A stretch of DNA of 64,000 nt from contig NZ_AUBJ02000001.1 of NCBI RefSeq assembly GCF_000429185.2, positions 4,898,001 to 4,962,000 of the forward strand. The letters are read 5' to 3'. This DNA comes from Actinoalloteichus caeruleus DSM 43889 (GTDB lineage Bacteria > Actinomycetota > Actinomycetes > Mycobacteriales > Pseudonocardiaceae). A program made the translations under genes and the position numbers. Below the pieces are notes generated by a model, which saw nothing but the letters and a program-made list of their open reading frames with translations, searched no databases and was not told the DNA's origin. Position 1 is the stretch's first letter; each line of letters starts with the position of its first letter. Below are positions 7,834-17,027 of the stretch, piece after piece.

Positions 7834-8733
7834 GTGACCTCGTCGAGTGCGCAGAGCCGGAAACCAGCGACCTACGGCGACGATGTCGCCGTCGTCACCG
7901 TCACCTACTCACCAGGGGAGACGATCGACCGCTTCCTGGACACCCTGGTCACCGCGACAGAACGCACCCCGAAGGTCGTCCTCGCCGACAACGGGTCCAC
8001 CGACGGCGCCCCAGAACGGGCGGCCGAACGACCGAACGTCGAACTCGCCCCCACCGGGGGCAACCTCGGGTACGGGCGGGCGGCCAACCACGGTGTCGAG
8101 CGCCTCGGGGACGAGGTCGGCTGGGTCGTCGTCGCCAACCCCGATCTGGAGTGGACGCCGGGAAGCCTCGACGTGCTGTTGGCCGCCGCCGAGCGGTGGC
8201 CGCGCGGCGGGGCCTTCGGCCCGCTGATCCGGGAGCCCGCCGGCGACGTCTACCCGTCCGCGCGCCTCCTGCCCTCCCTGGGGCGCGGCGTCGGGCACGC
8301 CGTCCTCGGGAAGGTCTGGAGCGACAACCCGTGGTCCAGGGCCTACCGGCAGTCCGACACCGCCGTCGTCGAGCGGACCGCTGGCTGGCTCTCCGGGTCC
8401 TGCCAGCTCTTCCGCCGGGAGGCCTTCGACTCGGTCGGTGGCTTCGACCCCCGCTACTTCATGTACTTCGAGGACGTGGACCTGGGCGATCGGCTGGCAC
8501 GGGCCGGCTGGCTCAACGTGTACGTGCCCAGCGCCGAGGTCATGCACGTCGGGGGAGCGTCCACCTCGACGGCGTCGGAACGGATGCTCGCGGCCCACCA
8601 CCGCAGCGCCTACCGGTACCTCAGCGACCGGCACCAGGGGCCCGCCTGGGCTCCGCTGCGGTTCGCCCTGCGCACCGGCCTGAACGCCCGCTACCGCTGG
8701 GAGCTGCGCGGCTCCCGACGCACCGGGGGCTGA
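7834..8733 (+). CDS. wbbL: WbbL-like GT2 rhamnosyltransferase
   Basis: The 299-residue GT2 enzyme likely transfers rhamnose from dTDP-rhamnose to GlcNAc-diphospho-decaprenol, making the linker that joins arabinogalactan to peptidoglycan. Motifs are VVTVTYSPGETID (nucleotide strand), VLADNGSTDGAP, VANPDLEW in place of DxD, and FMYFEDVDLGDRL near residue 210, followed by HVGGAS. The assignment rests on these plus position: in M. tuberculosis wbbL1 (Rv3265c) is directly before the mannose-1-phosphate guanylyltransferase, as here with one small gene between. The start at 7834 is favoured over an in-frame GTG at 7798 by the upstream -10 hexamer. The acceptor is inferred. Confidence 0.8.
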   Translation: MTSSSAQSRKPATYGDDVAVVTVTYSPGETIDRFLDTLVTATERTPKVVLADNGSTDGAPERAAERPNVELAPTGGNLGYGRAANHGVERLGDEVGWVVVANPDLEWTPGSLDVLLAAAERWPRGGAFGPLIREPAGDVYPSARLLPSLGRGVGHAVLGKVWSDNPWSRAYRQSDTAVVERTAGWLSGSCQLFRREAFDSVGGFDPRYFMYFEDVDLGDRLARAGWLNVYVPSAEVMHVGGASTSTASERMLAAHHRSAYRYLSDRHQGPAWAPLRFALRTGLNARYRWELRGSRRTGG

Positions 8734-9015
8734 CCCGGAGGTGGAGCGCGGTGACGGGGCACGGCACCGTCACCCCGGGCCGACGAGTGGCCGCACCCCG
8801 CCTCCGGCCGACCGGGACCCCGGCGTCCTCATCCGGAGGTGGCGCCCCGCCCAGCCCGTTCGACGCACCGGGCCCGAGTTCGTCCGGCGCCAGGGCCAGG
8901 AGGGCGGGTTGCCGCCGGCACGCGCGCGGGCCGGCGGCCGGCGCCGCGCCCGACCCGTGACGGCCAGTCGCGCCCGGTGGAGCGGGCGCTGGCCTGGGGA
9001 ACGCGCCTGGGAGGC

Positions 9016-9477
9016 CTAGAACTGCTGGTTGTGCCAGGGCGGGGTGGTGCTCTCGGCCTGCTGGTGCCCGCCACCGCCCGGCCCCGGGTGCGGGGCCTGC
9101 TGACCACCCGGCGACGGCGGGGGCTGGTGCGGGGGCCGTTGCTGGGGCGCGGTCATGCCGTGCCCACCGGTCTGCTGCGCGGGCGGCTGCGGCCGGCCGG
9201 GGCCACCCGGACCCGGCTGCTGTCCGTGCTGACCGGGCTGGCCCATCCCGGGATGACCGGGGGCGGTGGGGGCCGGGCGCTGGTCCGGCCGGAGGACCAC
9301 GGTGCTCTCCGCGTCGGCGAGTTTCCGGCCCGGGTCCGCCGCCGAGACCACCCGGCGGGGGATCTGCACGGTGCTGGCGGCGTCCATCGGTGAGGTGGCG
9401 TCATCGGGGGTCACGACGAATGAGCCGCGCGCCCTGGCACGCGCCAGGGCCGCGTCAGCACGGTTTCGGGGGTCCAT
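9016..9477 (-). CDS. hypothetical protein with Gln/Pro/Gly-rich tail
   Basis: A 153-residue protein of unknown function. The first 65 residues are soluble and mixed; the remainder is a low-complexity Gln-, Pro- and Gly-rich tail that is likely disordered. No catalytic motif, signal peptide or membrane helix is visible. The ATG at 9477 has a good ribosome site (AGGAGAGG on the minus strand). It diverges from the guanylyltransferase gene across 186 bases. Codon third positions are strongly GC, which supports a real gene. Confidence 0.6.
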   Translation of the reverse strand: MDPRNRADAALARARARGSFVVTPDDATSPMDAASTVQIPRRVVSAADPGRKLADAESTVVLRPDQRPAPTAPGHPGMGQPGQHGQQPGPGGPGRPQPPAQQTGGHGMTAPQQRPPHQPPPSPGGQQAPHPGPGGGGHQQAESTTPPWHNQQF

Positions 9478-9663
9478 CGGTGACCTCTCCTGACGTTGCC
9501 GCGGAGCCGCGGGGGCCGACGCGAGCGGTGTTCGGTGGGCGGCTGGAGACCTACTCGCGGTGTGTGACCGCGGCGCCTCGGTGGGTCCACTGCCCGCGCG
9601 CTTGGTCGCTCATGCCAGAGTAGGCCCTCCGACGTGGTTTCGATAGATCAGGAGGAGCGTCGC

Positions 9664-10788
9664 ATGTCGGTGAGTCCAGCCGAGCCACCGGCGACTGAGT
9701 CCGGATCGCGACGAGCACTGCGCGACGTCGACGCGGTTGTGCTGGTCGGAGGCAAGGGTACCCGGTTGCGGCCCCTGACCCTCTCCGCACCCAAGCCCAT
9801 GCTGCCCACCGCCGGCGTGCCGTTCCTCACCCACCTGCTCTGCCGGATCAGGGCCGCCGGGGTGACGAGAGTGGTGCTGGGGACCTCGTACAAGGCGGAG
9901 GTGTTCGAGCGGCACTTCGGCGACGGGTCGGCCCTCGGGCTCGACCTGCGGTACGTGGTGGAGGACCGTCCGCTGGACACGGCGGGCGCGATCCGCAACG
10001 CGGCCGCCGGCCTGACCGCCCGCGACGTGCTGGTGTTCAACGGGGACATCCTCTCCGGGGTGGACCCGGCCGCCGTCGTCGACACGCACCGCTCCTCGGG
10101 AGCGCACGCCACCCTGCACCTGGTCCGGGTGAAGGACCCCCGCAGGTTCGGCAGCGTCCCCACCGACGAGACGGGGCGGGTCCTCGCCTTCCTGGAGAAG
10201 ACCGACGACCCACCGACCGACCAGATCAACGCCGGCTGCTACGTCTTCCGCCGCGAGGTCGTCGACGACATCCCGGCCGGACGGCCGGTGTCGGTCGAAC
10301 GGGAGACCTTCCCCGGCCTCCTGGAGTCCGGAGCTCGGCTCCAGGGCCACGTCGACACGTCCTACTGGCTCGACCTCGGCACCCCCGCCGCGTTCGTCCG
10401 AGGCTCCGCCGACCTCGTCCGGGGTGTCGTGCACTCCCCGGCCCTCCCCCGCCCCGCCGGCCCAGCCATCGTGCTCGACGGCGCGAGGGTCGCCGACGAC
10501 GCGAAGGTGCACGGGGGCACCGCCGTGGGCGAGGGGGCCGAGGTGGGTTCCGGCGCCACCGTCGAGGGGTCCGTGCTGTTCTCCGGTGCCGTGGTCGGCA
10601 AGGGCGCCGAGGTCCGGCGGTGCGTCGTCGGCGCGCGCGCCGTCATCGGGGCCGGGGCGGTCATCGAGGATTCCGTGATCGGCGACGACGCGGTCGTCGG
10701 CGAGAACTGCGAGCTGGTCGGCGGCGCCCGCGTGTGGCCCGGAGTGGAGCTGCCCTCCAACGGCATCCGGTTCTCGGCGGACGTGTGA
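9664..10788 (+). CDS. manB: mannose-1-phosphate guanylyltransferase
   Basis: Makes GDP-mannose from mannose 1-phosphate and GTP in the cytosol, feeding lipomannan, lipoarabinomannan and related glycans. The N-terminal nucleotidyltransferase domain shows VVLVGGKGTRLRPLT, with the catalytic lysine in PKPMLP, and FNGDILSGVD. After about residue 250 comes a left-handed beta-helix of hexapeptide repeats (GARVADDAKV, GSGATVEGSV). The 374 residues match the Rv3264c family; the symbol follows mycobacterial usage. AGGAGG at 9650-9655 sets the ATG at 9664. With the phosphomannomutase at 17607 and ManA at 20463 the window encodes the whole route from fructose 6-phosphate. Its stop overlaps the next start. 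Confidence 0.9.
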   Translation: MSVSPAEPPATESGSRRALRDVDAVVLVGGKGTRLRPLTLSAPKPMLPTAGVPFLTHLLCRIRAAGVTRVVLGTSYKAEVFERHFGDGSALGLDLRYVVEDRPLDTAGAIRNAAAGLTARDVLVFNGDILSGVDPAAVVDTHRSSGAHATLHLVRVKDPRRFGSVPTDETGRVLAFLEKTDDPPTDQINAGCYVFRREVVDDIPAGRPVSVERETFPGLLESGARLQGHVDTSYWLDLGTPAAFVRGSADLVRGVVHSPALPRPAGPAIVLDGARVADDAKVHGGTAVGEGAEVGSGATVEGSVLFSGAVVGKGAEVRRCVVGARAVIGAGAVIEDSVIGDDAVVGENCELVGGARVWPGVELPSNGIRFSADV

Positions 10789-11750
10789 ACCGCGAGTCCG
10801 GGACGCGGTCGCGCGCGGCGGCCCGCCCGCCCGCCGGACACCCCCGGACACCCCTCACCCGGTCCTGGACCCCGGCCCGCCCGGTGGACCTGGGGGAGCT
10901 GCTCGGGCCACTCCGGCGGGGGAGCGGCGACCCGTGCCTCCGCACCCACGGCGACGCCTACTGGTGGGCGACCAACACCGACGAGGGCCCCGGGACCCTG
11001 GCGCTGCGACGGCACCGGGGGGCGGTCCTGGCGACGGCGTGGGGGCCCGGGGCGGCGCGGCTGGTCGAGGGGCTCCCGGCGCTGTGCGGCGCCGAGGACG
11101 ACGACGGCGGGTTCGTCGCGCACCACCCGGCGGTCGCCCTCGCGCGCCGGACCCTGCCGGGGCTGCGGCTGTGCTCCACGGGCCGGGTGTGGGACGTGCT
11201 GCTGGCCGCCGTCCTGGAGCAGAAGGTCACCAGCACCGAGGCGTGGCGCTCCTGGCGTGAGCTGGCCCGCCGTTTCGGCGGGCGGGCCCCCGGCCCCGAC
11301 GGGGTGGACCTGCGGGTCCCACCGGACCCGGCTCGGCTGCGGTCGATCACCGACTGGCAGTGGCACCAGTGCGGTGTGGACGGCGCGAGGAGGCGCACCC
11401 TGCTGGCGGTCGCGGGCGTCGCGTCCCGCCTGGAGCGCGCGGTCGAACTCGGCGGTGCGGAGGGACGGGCGCTGCTCCGCGTCGTGCCCGGCGTGGGGGA
11501 GTGGACGGCAGCCGAGGTCGCCCAGCGGGCCTGGGGCGACCCCGACGCGGTGAGCGTCGGGGACTACCACCTGTCCAACACGATCGGGTGGGCGTTGCTC
11601 GGCCGGCGGGTGGACGACGCGGGCATGCTCGCGTTGCTCGCCCCCTACGCCGGCCAGCGGCACCGCGCGGTCCGGTACCTGACGGCGGTCGGTTCCCGCG
11701 CCCCCCGGAGGGGGCCGAGGCTGTCACCCCGGGACTACCGGGCCTGCTGA
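10785..11750 (+). CDS. HhH-GPD DNA glycosylase (3-methyladenine type)
   Basis: A 321-residue base-excision repair enzyme of the AlkA/HhH-GPD superfamily. The helix-hairpin-helix is VVPGVGEWTAAEVAQRAWG near residue 240, followed by the segment DPDAVSVGDYHLSN, which carries the expected catalytic aspartate. VLEQKVTSTEAW near 145 is the conserved helix entering the domain. The N-terminal 120 residues correspond to the AlkA-type beta domain. The GTG at 10785 overlaps the previous stop by 4 bases. The 3' end overlaps the convergent Nudix gene by 27 bases. Substrate specificity is not predictable. Confidence 0.82.
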   Translation: MNRESGTRSRAAARPPAGHPRTPLTRSWTPARPVDLGELLGPLRRGSGDPCLRTHGDAYWWATNTDEGPGTLALRRHRGAVLATAWGPGAARLVEGLPALCGAEDDDGGFVAHHPAVALARRTLPGLRLCSTGRVWDVLLAAVLEQKVTSTEAWRSWRELARRFGGRAPGPDGVDLRVPPDPARLRSITDWQWHQCGVDGARRRTLLAVAGVASRLERAVELGGAEGRALLRVVPGVGEWTAAEVAQRAWGDPDAVSVGDYHLSNTIGWALLGRRVDDAGMLALLAPYAGQRHRAVRYLTAVGSRAPRRGPRLSPRDYRAC

Positions 11751-12320
11751 TCCGGCCTCAGCCGCACCGGCCGCCCTGGTCATCGCCAGGCTGACCATGG
11801 TGGGCACCGAGTCCACGTCCGCCGGCAGCGCCGCCAGCGGGAACCAGCGCAGGTCGAGCGACTCGGCGCTGAGCACCTCCCGCGCCGCCACCGGGGCGCG
11901 CACCAGGAAGCGGACGTCGAAGTGCCGGGTCGGCACACCGAGGGAGCAGGTCACCTCGTGGACGTCGAGGTGCAGGGGACGCGGGTCGATGCGCAGCCCG
12001 GTGATGCCGGACTCCTCGGTGGCCTCCCGCAACGCCGCCGACACCAGGTCGGTGTCCTCCGGTTCGCAGTGCCCGCCGAGTTGGAGCCACCGCCCGACCC
12101 GGGGGTGGAGCGTCAGCAGGGTGCGTTCCCCCGTCGCGTCCAGCACCAACGCGGAGGCGGTGAGGTGGCCGGCCTCGCAGGACCGGTGGCACGCGTCCGC
12201 CCTGGCGGCGAGGAAACCCAGGAAGGCCTGGCGCAGCGCCTCCTGCCCGGGGTCCGCCGTCCGCCACGAGGACAGGCAGCGCACGGCGTTGGTGTGGAGG
12301 TCCGGCCCTGGCGCGGTCAC
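11724..12320 (-). CDS. Nudix hydrolase
   Basis: A 198-residue Nudix protein, likely cleaving a nucleoside diphosphate linked to another moiety. The box is recognisable as [11 protein letters not shown]...REATEESGI near residues 83-106. The spacing between the first glycine and the RE pair is one residue longer than the classical GX5EX7RE pattern, but the metal-binding EE is intact. It is the last gene of the fbiA-fbiB-Nudix block: its GTG overlaps the fbiB stop by 4 bases (GTGA). Coupling suggests a link to F420 or nucleotide housekeeping, which is inference. Confidence 0.85.
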   Translation of the reverse strand: MTAPGPDLHTNAVRCLSSWRTADPGQEALRQAFLGFLAARADACHRSCEAGHLTASALVLDATGERTLLTLHPRVGRWLQLGGHCEPEDTDLVSAALREATEESGITGLRIDPRPLHLDVHEVTCSLGVPTRHFDVRFLVRAPVAAREVLSAESLDLRWFPLAALPADVDSVPTMVSLAMTRAAGAAEAGSAGPVVPG

Positions 12321-13753
12321 AGCTCCACCATGCCCTCGTCCAGGGCGGCCGGCGGGCGGGGGCCCTCGGCCGGCTGGGCCGGGTGCCCCACCGCCACGGT
12401 GCCCAGCGGTTCCCAGTGCTCGGGTAGCTCGAGCACCTCCCGCACCACCTCCGGGCAGAACAGGGTCGACGACACCCAGCAGGAGCCGAGGTCCTCGGCG
12501 GCGAGGGCGACGAGCAGGCCCTGCACCGCGGCGCCCCCGGCGACGGTGAACATCGACCGCTCCGCCTCCTGTCGCCGCGCGTCGGGGTAGTCGTGCGCCG
12601 CGTCCCGGACCAGGAAGGGCAGGACGAGTTCGGGAGCGCGGTGGAGCAGGTCACCCCGCCGCACCCGCCGTTCCGCGCGCTCGACCGTCAGGCCGTCGCC
12701 GGCGAGGTCGGCCAACCACGCCCGCCGCATGGCCGCCAGCAGCGTCCGCCTCCGCACCGGGTCCCGGAGCCACACGAAGCGAACCGGGCGGCTGTGGTGG
12801 GGTGCGGGGGCCGTCAGCGCGGCACCCACGGCACGGCGCACCGCGTCGGGGCTCACCGGCTCGTCCGCGAACTCGCGGACCGACCGCCGCGACAGGACGG
12901 CCTCGGACCGCCCGCGTCGCACCGCCTCGGCGGTCCCCATGCGGAACAGGTCCTGCTCCACCGGCCGCACCAACGCGCGTGCCGTTGACCCGTCGTCCAC
13001 CAGGCGCAGCCCACGCACCACGGCGACCGGCACGCCACCCAGTTTGCCCTTGACCAGGTCGGCCGCGGCGGCGATCTCGTCGGCCAGCGCCACGGACGTC
13101 ACCGCGAGTTCGTTGCCGTGCTGGTCGACCCGCCCGGCGTAACCGTGGAGCACCGGCAACCCGGAGGCGCCGATCGCCGCGTCGGTCTGCCCGTTCCGCC
13201 AGGCCCGGCCCATCGTGTCGGTCACCACGACCGCCACCTCGACGCCCAGCCGCTCCCGGACGCCGGCCCTGAGCCGCGCGGCGCTGGCGTCCGGGTCCTC
13301 CGGGAGCAGCGCGATCTGGTCGGTGGCGACGTTGGAGGCGTCGACCCCGGAGGCGGCCTGCACGATGCCCAACCGGTTCTCCGTGATGAGGCTGTTCCGG
13401 AACCGGGCGATCACCGAGACCGCCTCCTGGCCGACCAGTTCCCGCCGGGCGGCCTCGCGGGCCTCCGGGTCGCGGGGAACGGTCACCAACCGGCCCTCGG
13501 CCTTCGAGACGATCTTGCTGGTGACCACGACGACGTCGTGGTCCCGCAGCCAGGGGGCCGATCCGGCGACCAGCGCGGCCAGGTCGGTACCGGGCCGGAC
13601 CTCGGGCAGCCCCGGGACCGGGAACAGTTCGAGGCGGCTCGCCGCGTGGTCGCCCTCCCGCACCGGCGGCGTGGTGGTGTCGGAACCGCCCCGCGCCGGG
13701 CCGGCGCCCTGGGGTGCGGGGCTCTCCTCGTGGGGGGTGGACGTCGTGCTCAT
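12317..13753 (-). CDS. fbiB: coenzyme F420:L-glutamate ligase FbiB
   Basis: Adds glutamate residues to F420-0 to give polyglutamylated coenzyme F420. The two-domain actinobacterial form is present. Residues about 35-275 are the CofE-like ligase domain ([43 protein letters not shown]). Residues about 285-478 are the FMN-binding nitroreductase-like domain ([12 protein letters not shown]), which reduces dehydro-F420-0. The length of 478 is close to mycobacterial FbiB. The ATG overlaps the fbiA stop by 4 bases. The enzyme is cytosolic. Confidence 0.93.
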   Translation of the reverse strand: MSTTSTPHEESPAPQGAGPARGGSDTTTPPVREGDHAASRLELFPVPGLPEVRPGTDLAALVAGSAPWLRDHDVVVVTSKIVSKAEGRLVTVPRDPEAREAARRELVGQEAVSVIARFRNSLITENRLGIVQAASGVDASNVATDQIALLPEDPDASAARLRAGVRERLGVEVAVVVTDTMGRAWRNGQTDAAIGASGLPVLHGYAGRVDQHGNELAVTSVALADEIAAAADLVKGKLGGVPVAVVRGLRLVDDGSTARALVRPVEQDLFRMGTAEAVRRGRSEAVLSRRSVREFADEPVSPDAVRRAVGAALTAPAPHHSRPVRFVWLRDPVRRRTLLAAMRRAWLADLAGDGLTVERAERRVRRGDLLHRAPELVLPFLVRDAAHDYPDARRQEAERSMFTVAGGAAVQGLLVALAAEDLGSCWVSSTLFCPEVVREVLELPEHWEPLGTVAVGHPAQPAEGPRPPAALDEGMVEL

Positions 13754-14760
13754 CGGGTCACCTCAGCCAGATCGAAGGCCGCCTCCACCATCGCAGCCGT
13801 GGCGGCGACGTCGGACATGAGCAGCGGCACGGAACGCACCGCCGCGCCGGGGACGACGGCGGTGTCCCCGGTGTGCACGAGCCAGCCGTCGAGCAGGCCG
13901 GAGCCCCCCTGCCCCCGCCCGCCGTAGTGCCGGCCCACCCCCTCGGCGGTCGAGGGGACCCCGATGGCCCGGAGACAGGCGTCGGCCATGCCCCGGAGCG
14001 GTTTCCCCGCGATGATCGGGGACACGCCGACCACGGGGGCGGAGGTGGCGCGCACAGCGTCCCGGACGCCCTCGACGGCCAGGATCGACCCGATGCTGAC
14101 GACGGGGTTGGACGGCGCCAGCAGCACGATGTCCGCTTCGTCGAGGGCGGCCGCGACGCCGGGGGCCGGGGTGGCGGTCTCGGCGCCGACCTGGCCTATC
14201 CAGTGCGCCGGTAGGCCAGCCCTGTGCCGCACCCACCACTCCTGGAAGTGGATCGCGCGCCGCTCCCCGGAGTCGGGGTCGTCCACCGAGACGTGGGTCT
14301 CCACCCGGTCGTCGGACGCGGGGAGGAGCCGGACCCCCGGCCGCCACCGGTCGCACAGGGCCTCGGTGACGGCGGACAGGGGGTAGCCGGCGCGGAGCAT
14401 GCGGCTGCGCACCAGGTGCGTGGCGATGTCCCGGTCGCCGAGGCCGAACCAGTCCGGGGGCGCGCCGTAGGCGGCGAGTTCCCCCTTCACCGCCCAGCTC
14501 TCCCCCGCGCGGCCCCAGCCCCGTTCCTCGTCGATGCCACCGCCCAGGGTGTACATGCAGGTGTCGAGGTCCGGGCAGATCCGGAGACCGTGCATCCAGG
14601 TGTCGTCGCCGGTGTTGACCACCGCCGTCACCTGGTGTTCCCCCACGTCGCCGCCGGAGCCCGAGGTCGGTTCCCCGACCGGGGGCAGTCCGAGCGCGGC
14701 CTTGACCCCGAGGAGGAAGCGAGCGCCCCCGACTCCCCCGACCAGCACCACGATTCTCAC
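13750..14760 (-). CDS. fbiA: FbiA/CofD phospho(enol)pyruvyl-FO transferase
   Basis: Transfers the phospho(enol)pyruvyl moiety from its guanylyl-activated form to FO, giving (dehydro-)F420-0. The 336-residue protein opens with [16 protein letters not shown], the CofD nucleotide loop. It also has [19 protein letters not shown] and [15 protein letters not shown], typical of the family. The GTG at 14760 follows the minus-strand hexamer GAGGAT by 8 bases. It is coupled to fbiB, as in mycobacteria (Rv3261-Rv3262). The FO synthase and guanylyltransferase genes are not in the window. Confidence 0.93.
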   Translation of the reverse strand: MRIVVLVGGVGGARFLLGVKAALGLPPVGEPTSGSGGDVGEHQVTAVVNTGDDTWMHGLRICPDLDTCMYTLGGGIDEERGWGRAGESWAVKGELAAYGAPPDWFGLGDRDIATHLVRSRMLRAGYPLSAVTEALCDRWRPGVRLLPASDDRVETHVSVDDPDSGERRAIHFQEWWVRHRAGLPAHWIGQVGAETATPAPGVAAALDEADIVLLAPSNPVVSIGSILAVEGVRDAVRATSAPVVGVSPIIAGKPLRGMADACLRAIGVPSTAEGVGRHYGGRGQGGSGLLDGWLVHTGDTAVVPGAAVRSVPLLMSDVAATAAMVEAAFDLAEVTR

Positions 14761-14768
14761 GAGGCGTC

Positions 14769-14774
14769 ATCCTC
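14769..14774 (-). promoter_or_regulatory. -10 box, possible leaderless start of fbiA
   Basis: GAGGAT (minus strand) lies 8 bases before the GTG at 14760. Confidence 0.3.
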
Positions 14775-14851
14775 GCATTCCCCGATCACGGCCACCGCCG
14801 GGAGCCGTCGGAAGCGGGTCGGACGGGCGGCGCGGGCAGCGGGGCTCGGGC

Positions 14852-15616
14852 CTACCGCCAGAACCGGAACTCCGACCCGCCCCAGGCGGCCAGCATGGCG
14901 TCGCCGCCGATCAGGCGGAACAGCTCGGAGGTGAGGGTGAACAGCCCGTCGGTCAGGTACGGGAAGCCGATCTGGGGCAACCCCAGCAGGACGGCGAAGA
15001 GCGCGAGCGGGGCCCAGGGTCGGGCCACCGACCCGTAGTGCCGCCACTTGGCGGAGAGGTGCGGTTCGAGCGCCCCGTACCCGTCCAACCCCGGAACCGG
15101 GAGCATGTTCAGCACGAAGGCGATGATCTGGACGTAGGCCAGGTAGGACAGCGCGGCCGCCAGCGTGAGCGGGGGCTGGGTCAGCGACACCGCGGCGACG
15201 AGCAACCCGCCAAGGGCGAGGTTGGTCAGCGGGCCGGCGAGGGAGACCCCGCTTTCCACCGCACGGGAGCGCAGCGCGTGCCGGTTGATCCAGACCGCCC
15301 CGCCTGGCAGCGGGATCCCGCCCGCCATCAGCAGCAGGATCGGCAGCAGCAGGCTCAGGACCGGGTCGGTGTACCGCCGGGGGTCGAGCGTCAGGTAGCC
15401 CTTGTCCCTGACCGACAGGTCCCCGCCCCGGTAGGCGACGGCGGCGTGACCGAACTCGTGGAGGCACAGGGAGACCGCCCAGCCGCCGAGGACGACGAGC
15501 ACGACTCCCGCGGTGGCGGCGGCGGAGGCGTCGACGAGGGTCAGCGCGCCGCCGGCCACGGTCGCCGCGAGGATGGCGAGGAAGAGCGGGCTGAGGCGAA
15601 CGGGAGAACTCGTCAC
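14852..15616 (-). CDS. site-2 protease family membrane metalloprotease
   Basis: A 254-residue polytopic membrane protein of the M50/SREBP family. The zinc motif HEFGH is at residues 53-57, preceded by a hydrophobic helix (38-52). The second metal motif NMLPVPGLDGYG is near residue 165. About six hydrophobic segments are visible. Such proteins cleave or recycle membrane anchors; no PDZ domain is seen, so this is a minimal form. The GTG at 15616 follows the minus-strand hexamer GACACT by 6 bases; longer in-frame starts have no supporting signal. It lies 91 bases upstream of fbiA on the same strand. The substrate is unknown. Confidence 0.85.
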   Translation of the reverse strand: MTSSPVRLSPLFLAILAATVAGGALTLVDASAAATAGVVLVVLGGWAVSLCLHEFGHAAVAYRGGDLSVRDKGYLTLDPRRYTDPVLSLLLPILLLMAGGIPLPGGAVWINRHALRSRAVESGVSLAGPLTNLALGGLLVAAVSLTQPPLTLAAALSYLAYVQIIAFVLNMLPVPGLDGYGALEPHLSAKWRHYGSVARPWAPLALFAVLLGLPQIGFPYLTDGLFTLTSELFRLIGGDAMLAAWGGSEFRFWR

Positions 15617-15622
15617 GAGGCC

Positions 15623-15628
15623 AGTGTC
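15623..15628 (-). promoter_or_regulatory. -10 box, leaderless start of site-2 protease gene
   Basis: GACACT (minus strand) ends 6 bases before the GTG at 15616. Confidence 0.3.
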
Positions 15629-15836
15629 CCCCACCTCCCGGGGGCGACCGGTGGGAGAGAGGTCCCTCCCAGCCGGCCCGCCGCCACCGCCCGATCGGTG
15701 GGCCTTTCGCGGCGCGTCGCTGTCAAGCGGCTGTCCGTGGGTTTCCGGGAAACCTCCTGATGGCCTAGCGAGTTCGGCGTTCCGCACCCGCCTTCGGGAA
15801 CCCCGTGCGCTGGTAACTCGTTCGGCTGACTATCGC

Positions 15837-15865
15837 TTGACCCCTAGCGGTTACACAGGTGTAAT
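15837..15865 (+). promoter_or_regulatory. whiB2 promoter with palindrome on the -10
   Basis: TTGACC (15837-15842), a 17-base spacer and TGTAAT (15860-15865) make a good promoter. The perfect palindrome TTACAC-AG-GTGTAA (15851-15864) overlaps the -10 almost completely. GTGTC (15873-15877), the complement of the WhiA-type GACAC core, lies just downstream. Confidence 0.6.
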
Positions 15866-15946
15866 CACATCGGTGTCATTCGTCGACCGAGGGGGCCGAC
15901 GGGTGGCGTCCGCCAACCGGGGAGTGCGGAAGGCGAGGAGGCGGAC

Positions 15947-16261
15947 GTGCGGGAATTCGAACTGGACCGTGAGACAGAGCGGGGGACCGTCCAGCTTGGG
16001 GAGTTGGACGTGCTGACCGGTTTGTTCGATACGGGAGAGGAAGAACAGGACTGGCAGGAGCGCGCACTGTGCGCGCAGACCGATCCGGAAGCGTTCTTCC
16101 CAGAGAAGGGTGGGTCGACCCGGGAGGCGAAACGGATCTGCTCCGGCTGCGAGGTGCGCTCCGAGTGCCTCGAGTACGCGCTGGCGCACGACGAACGTTT
16201 CGGCATCTGGGGCGGACTGTCCGAACGTGAGCGACGCAAGCTCAAGAAACGCGCGGTCTGA
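15947..16261 (+). CDS. whiB2: WhiB-family regulator, WhiB2/WhmD type
   Basis: A 104-residue iron-sulfur regulator needed for septation and sporulation-type development in relatives. The four cluster ligands are Cys42, Cys65, Cys68 and Cys74. The GIWGG turn (86-90) and basic tail RRKLKKRAV follow, as in DNA- and sigma-factor-binding WhiB proteins. The N-terminal 35 acidic residues are typical of the WhiB2/WhiB subgroup. The GTG start is set by GAGGAGG (15935-15941). Position next to a DUF3499 gene and phosphomannomutase mirrors Rv3260c. A strong terminator follows directly. Confidence 0.92.
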   Translation: MREFELDRETERGTVQLGELDVLTGLFDTGEEEQDWQERALCAQTDPEAFFPEKGGSTREAKRICSGCEVRSECLEYALAHDERFGIWGGLSERERRKLKKRAV

Positions 16262-16272
16262 CGCCGCGTGTG

Positions 16273-16302
16273 CGGAGCCCCTCGGCACGCCGAGGGGCTC
16301 CG
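16273..16302 (+). terminator. terminator of whiB2
   Basis: A perfect 14-bp stem (CGGAGCCCCTCGGC and its complement) closes on a two-base AC turn, 12 bases after the whiB2 stop. Confidence 0.8.
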
Positions 16303-16488
16303 TCGTTCCCGCGCCCAGGGGGCGGCCCGGAGCCCCGTCTGGCGTTCTCGCCACGGGCGCCCGGTGGCTGCGCTGCGTAGTCGGAACTCGGTCAGGGCAC
16401 CCCCGCCGCGGTCCGGAAGTGATCTTGGCCACGTCGGTTGTCCCGGGCGGGTCGGCCACCCGTTCCGGTCCGGCGACCGGACCCCGCC

Positions 16489-16848
16489 TCAGTCGTCATG
16501 GGGATTCCGGAGTACTCGCAGGTGTGGCCGACCAGGGCTGGTCACCGACTCCTCGGGCACCTCTGCCTGCCGGTCGACGCGACCGGCCTCGCGGACTGCC
16601 TCCGCGAGCGCGGTCAGATCGTCGACCGACGGTTGGGACAGGGCGAACTCGCCCTCGTACCGGACTACGTCCCATCCCTTGGGTGCCGTCAACCTCATCG
16701 CGTGCGCTTCGCACAAGTCGTAGCTGTGTGGCTCGGCGTAGGTGGCCAGGGGCCCGACAACTGCGGTGGAGTCCGCGTACGCGTAGGTGAGCGTGGCGAC
16801 AGCCGGGTTGGTACACCCGGTTCGCGAGCACCGTCTCACGCTCCGCAC
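16489..16848 (-). CDS. DUF3499 protein (Rv3258c family)
   Basis: A 119-residue conserved actinobacterial protein of unknown function. Cysteines in RRCSRTGC near the N-terminus and in YDLCEAHAMR near residue 52 suggest a small zinc-binding site. YAYADSTAVVGPLATYAEPH is the family signature. The GTG at 16848 is chosen because TATCGT lies 7 bases upstream and no longer start is supported; a second GTG at 16839 is possible. The gene diverges from the zincin-like gene at 17028, as its relatives do in mycobacteria. Confidence 0.85.
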   Translation of the reverse strand: MRSVRRCSRTGCTNPAVATLTYAYADSTAVVGPLATYAEPHSYDLCEAHAMRLTAPKGWDVVRYEGEFALSQPSVDDLTALAEAVREAGRVDRQAEVPEESVTSPGRPHLRVLRNPHDD

Positions 16849-16855
16849 AGCGGGG

Positions 16856-16861
16856 ACGATA
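16856..16861 (-). promoter_or_regulatory. -10 box, leaderless start of DUF3499 gene
   Basis: TATCGT (minus strand) ends 7 bases before the GTG at 16848. Confidence 0.5.
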
Positions 16862-17014
16862 GCGCCTGTCCGCCCTGGCGAGTAGCAGCCACGCGGATGA
16901 CACGCTTTCGTGATCCATTCCCCGCCGGTCACGCTCCGGTTCCGCCGGTCCGCCGGTGGGTGCTCCTGGGCAGCCGGTCCGGTGACGGCGGACCGGAAGG
17001 GCTGCCTGGTCCCG

Positions 17015-17020
17015 TACCCT
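17015..17020 (+). promoter_or_regulatory. -10 box, leaderless start of zincin-like gene
   Basis: TACCCT ends 7 bases before the GTG at 17028; no ribosome site is present. Confidence 0.55.
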
Positions 17021-17027
17021 TGGCCCT

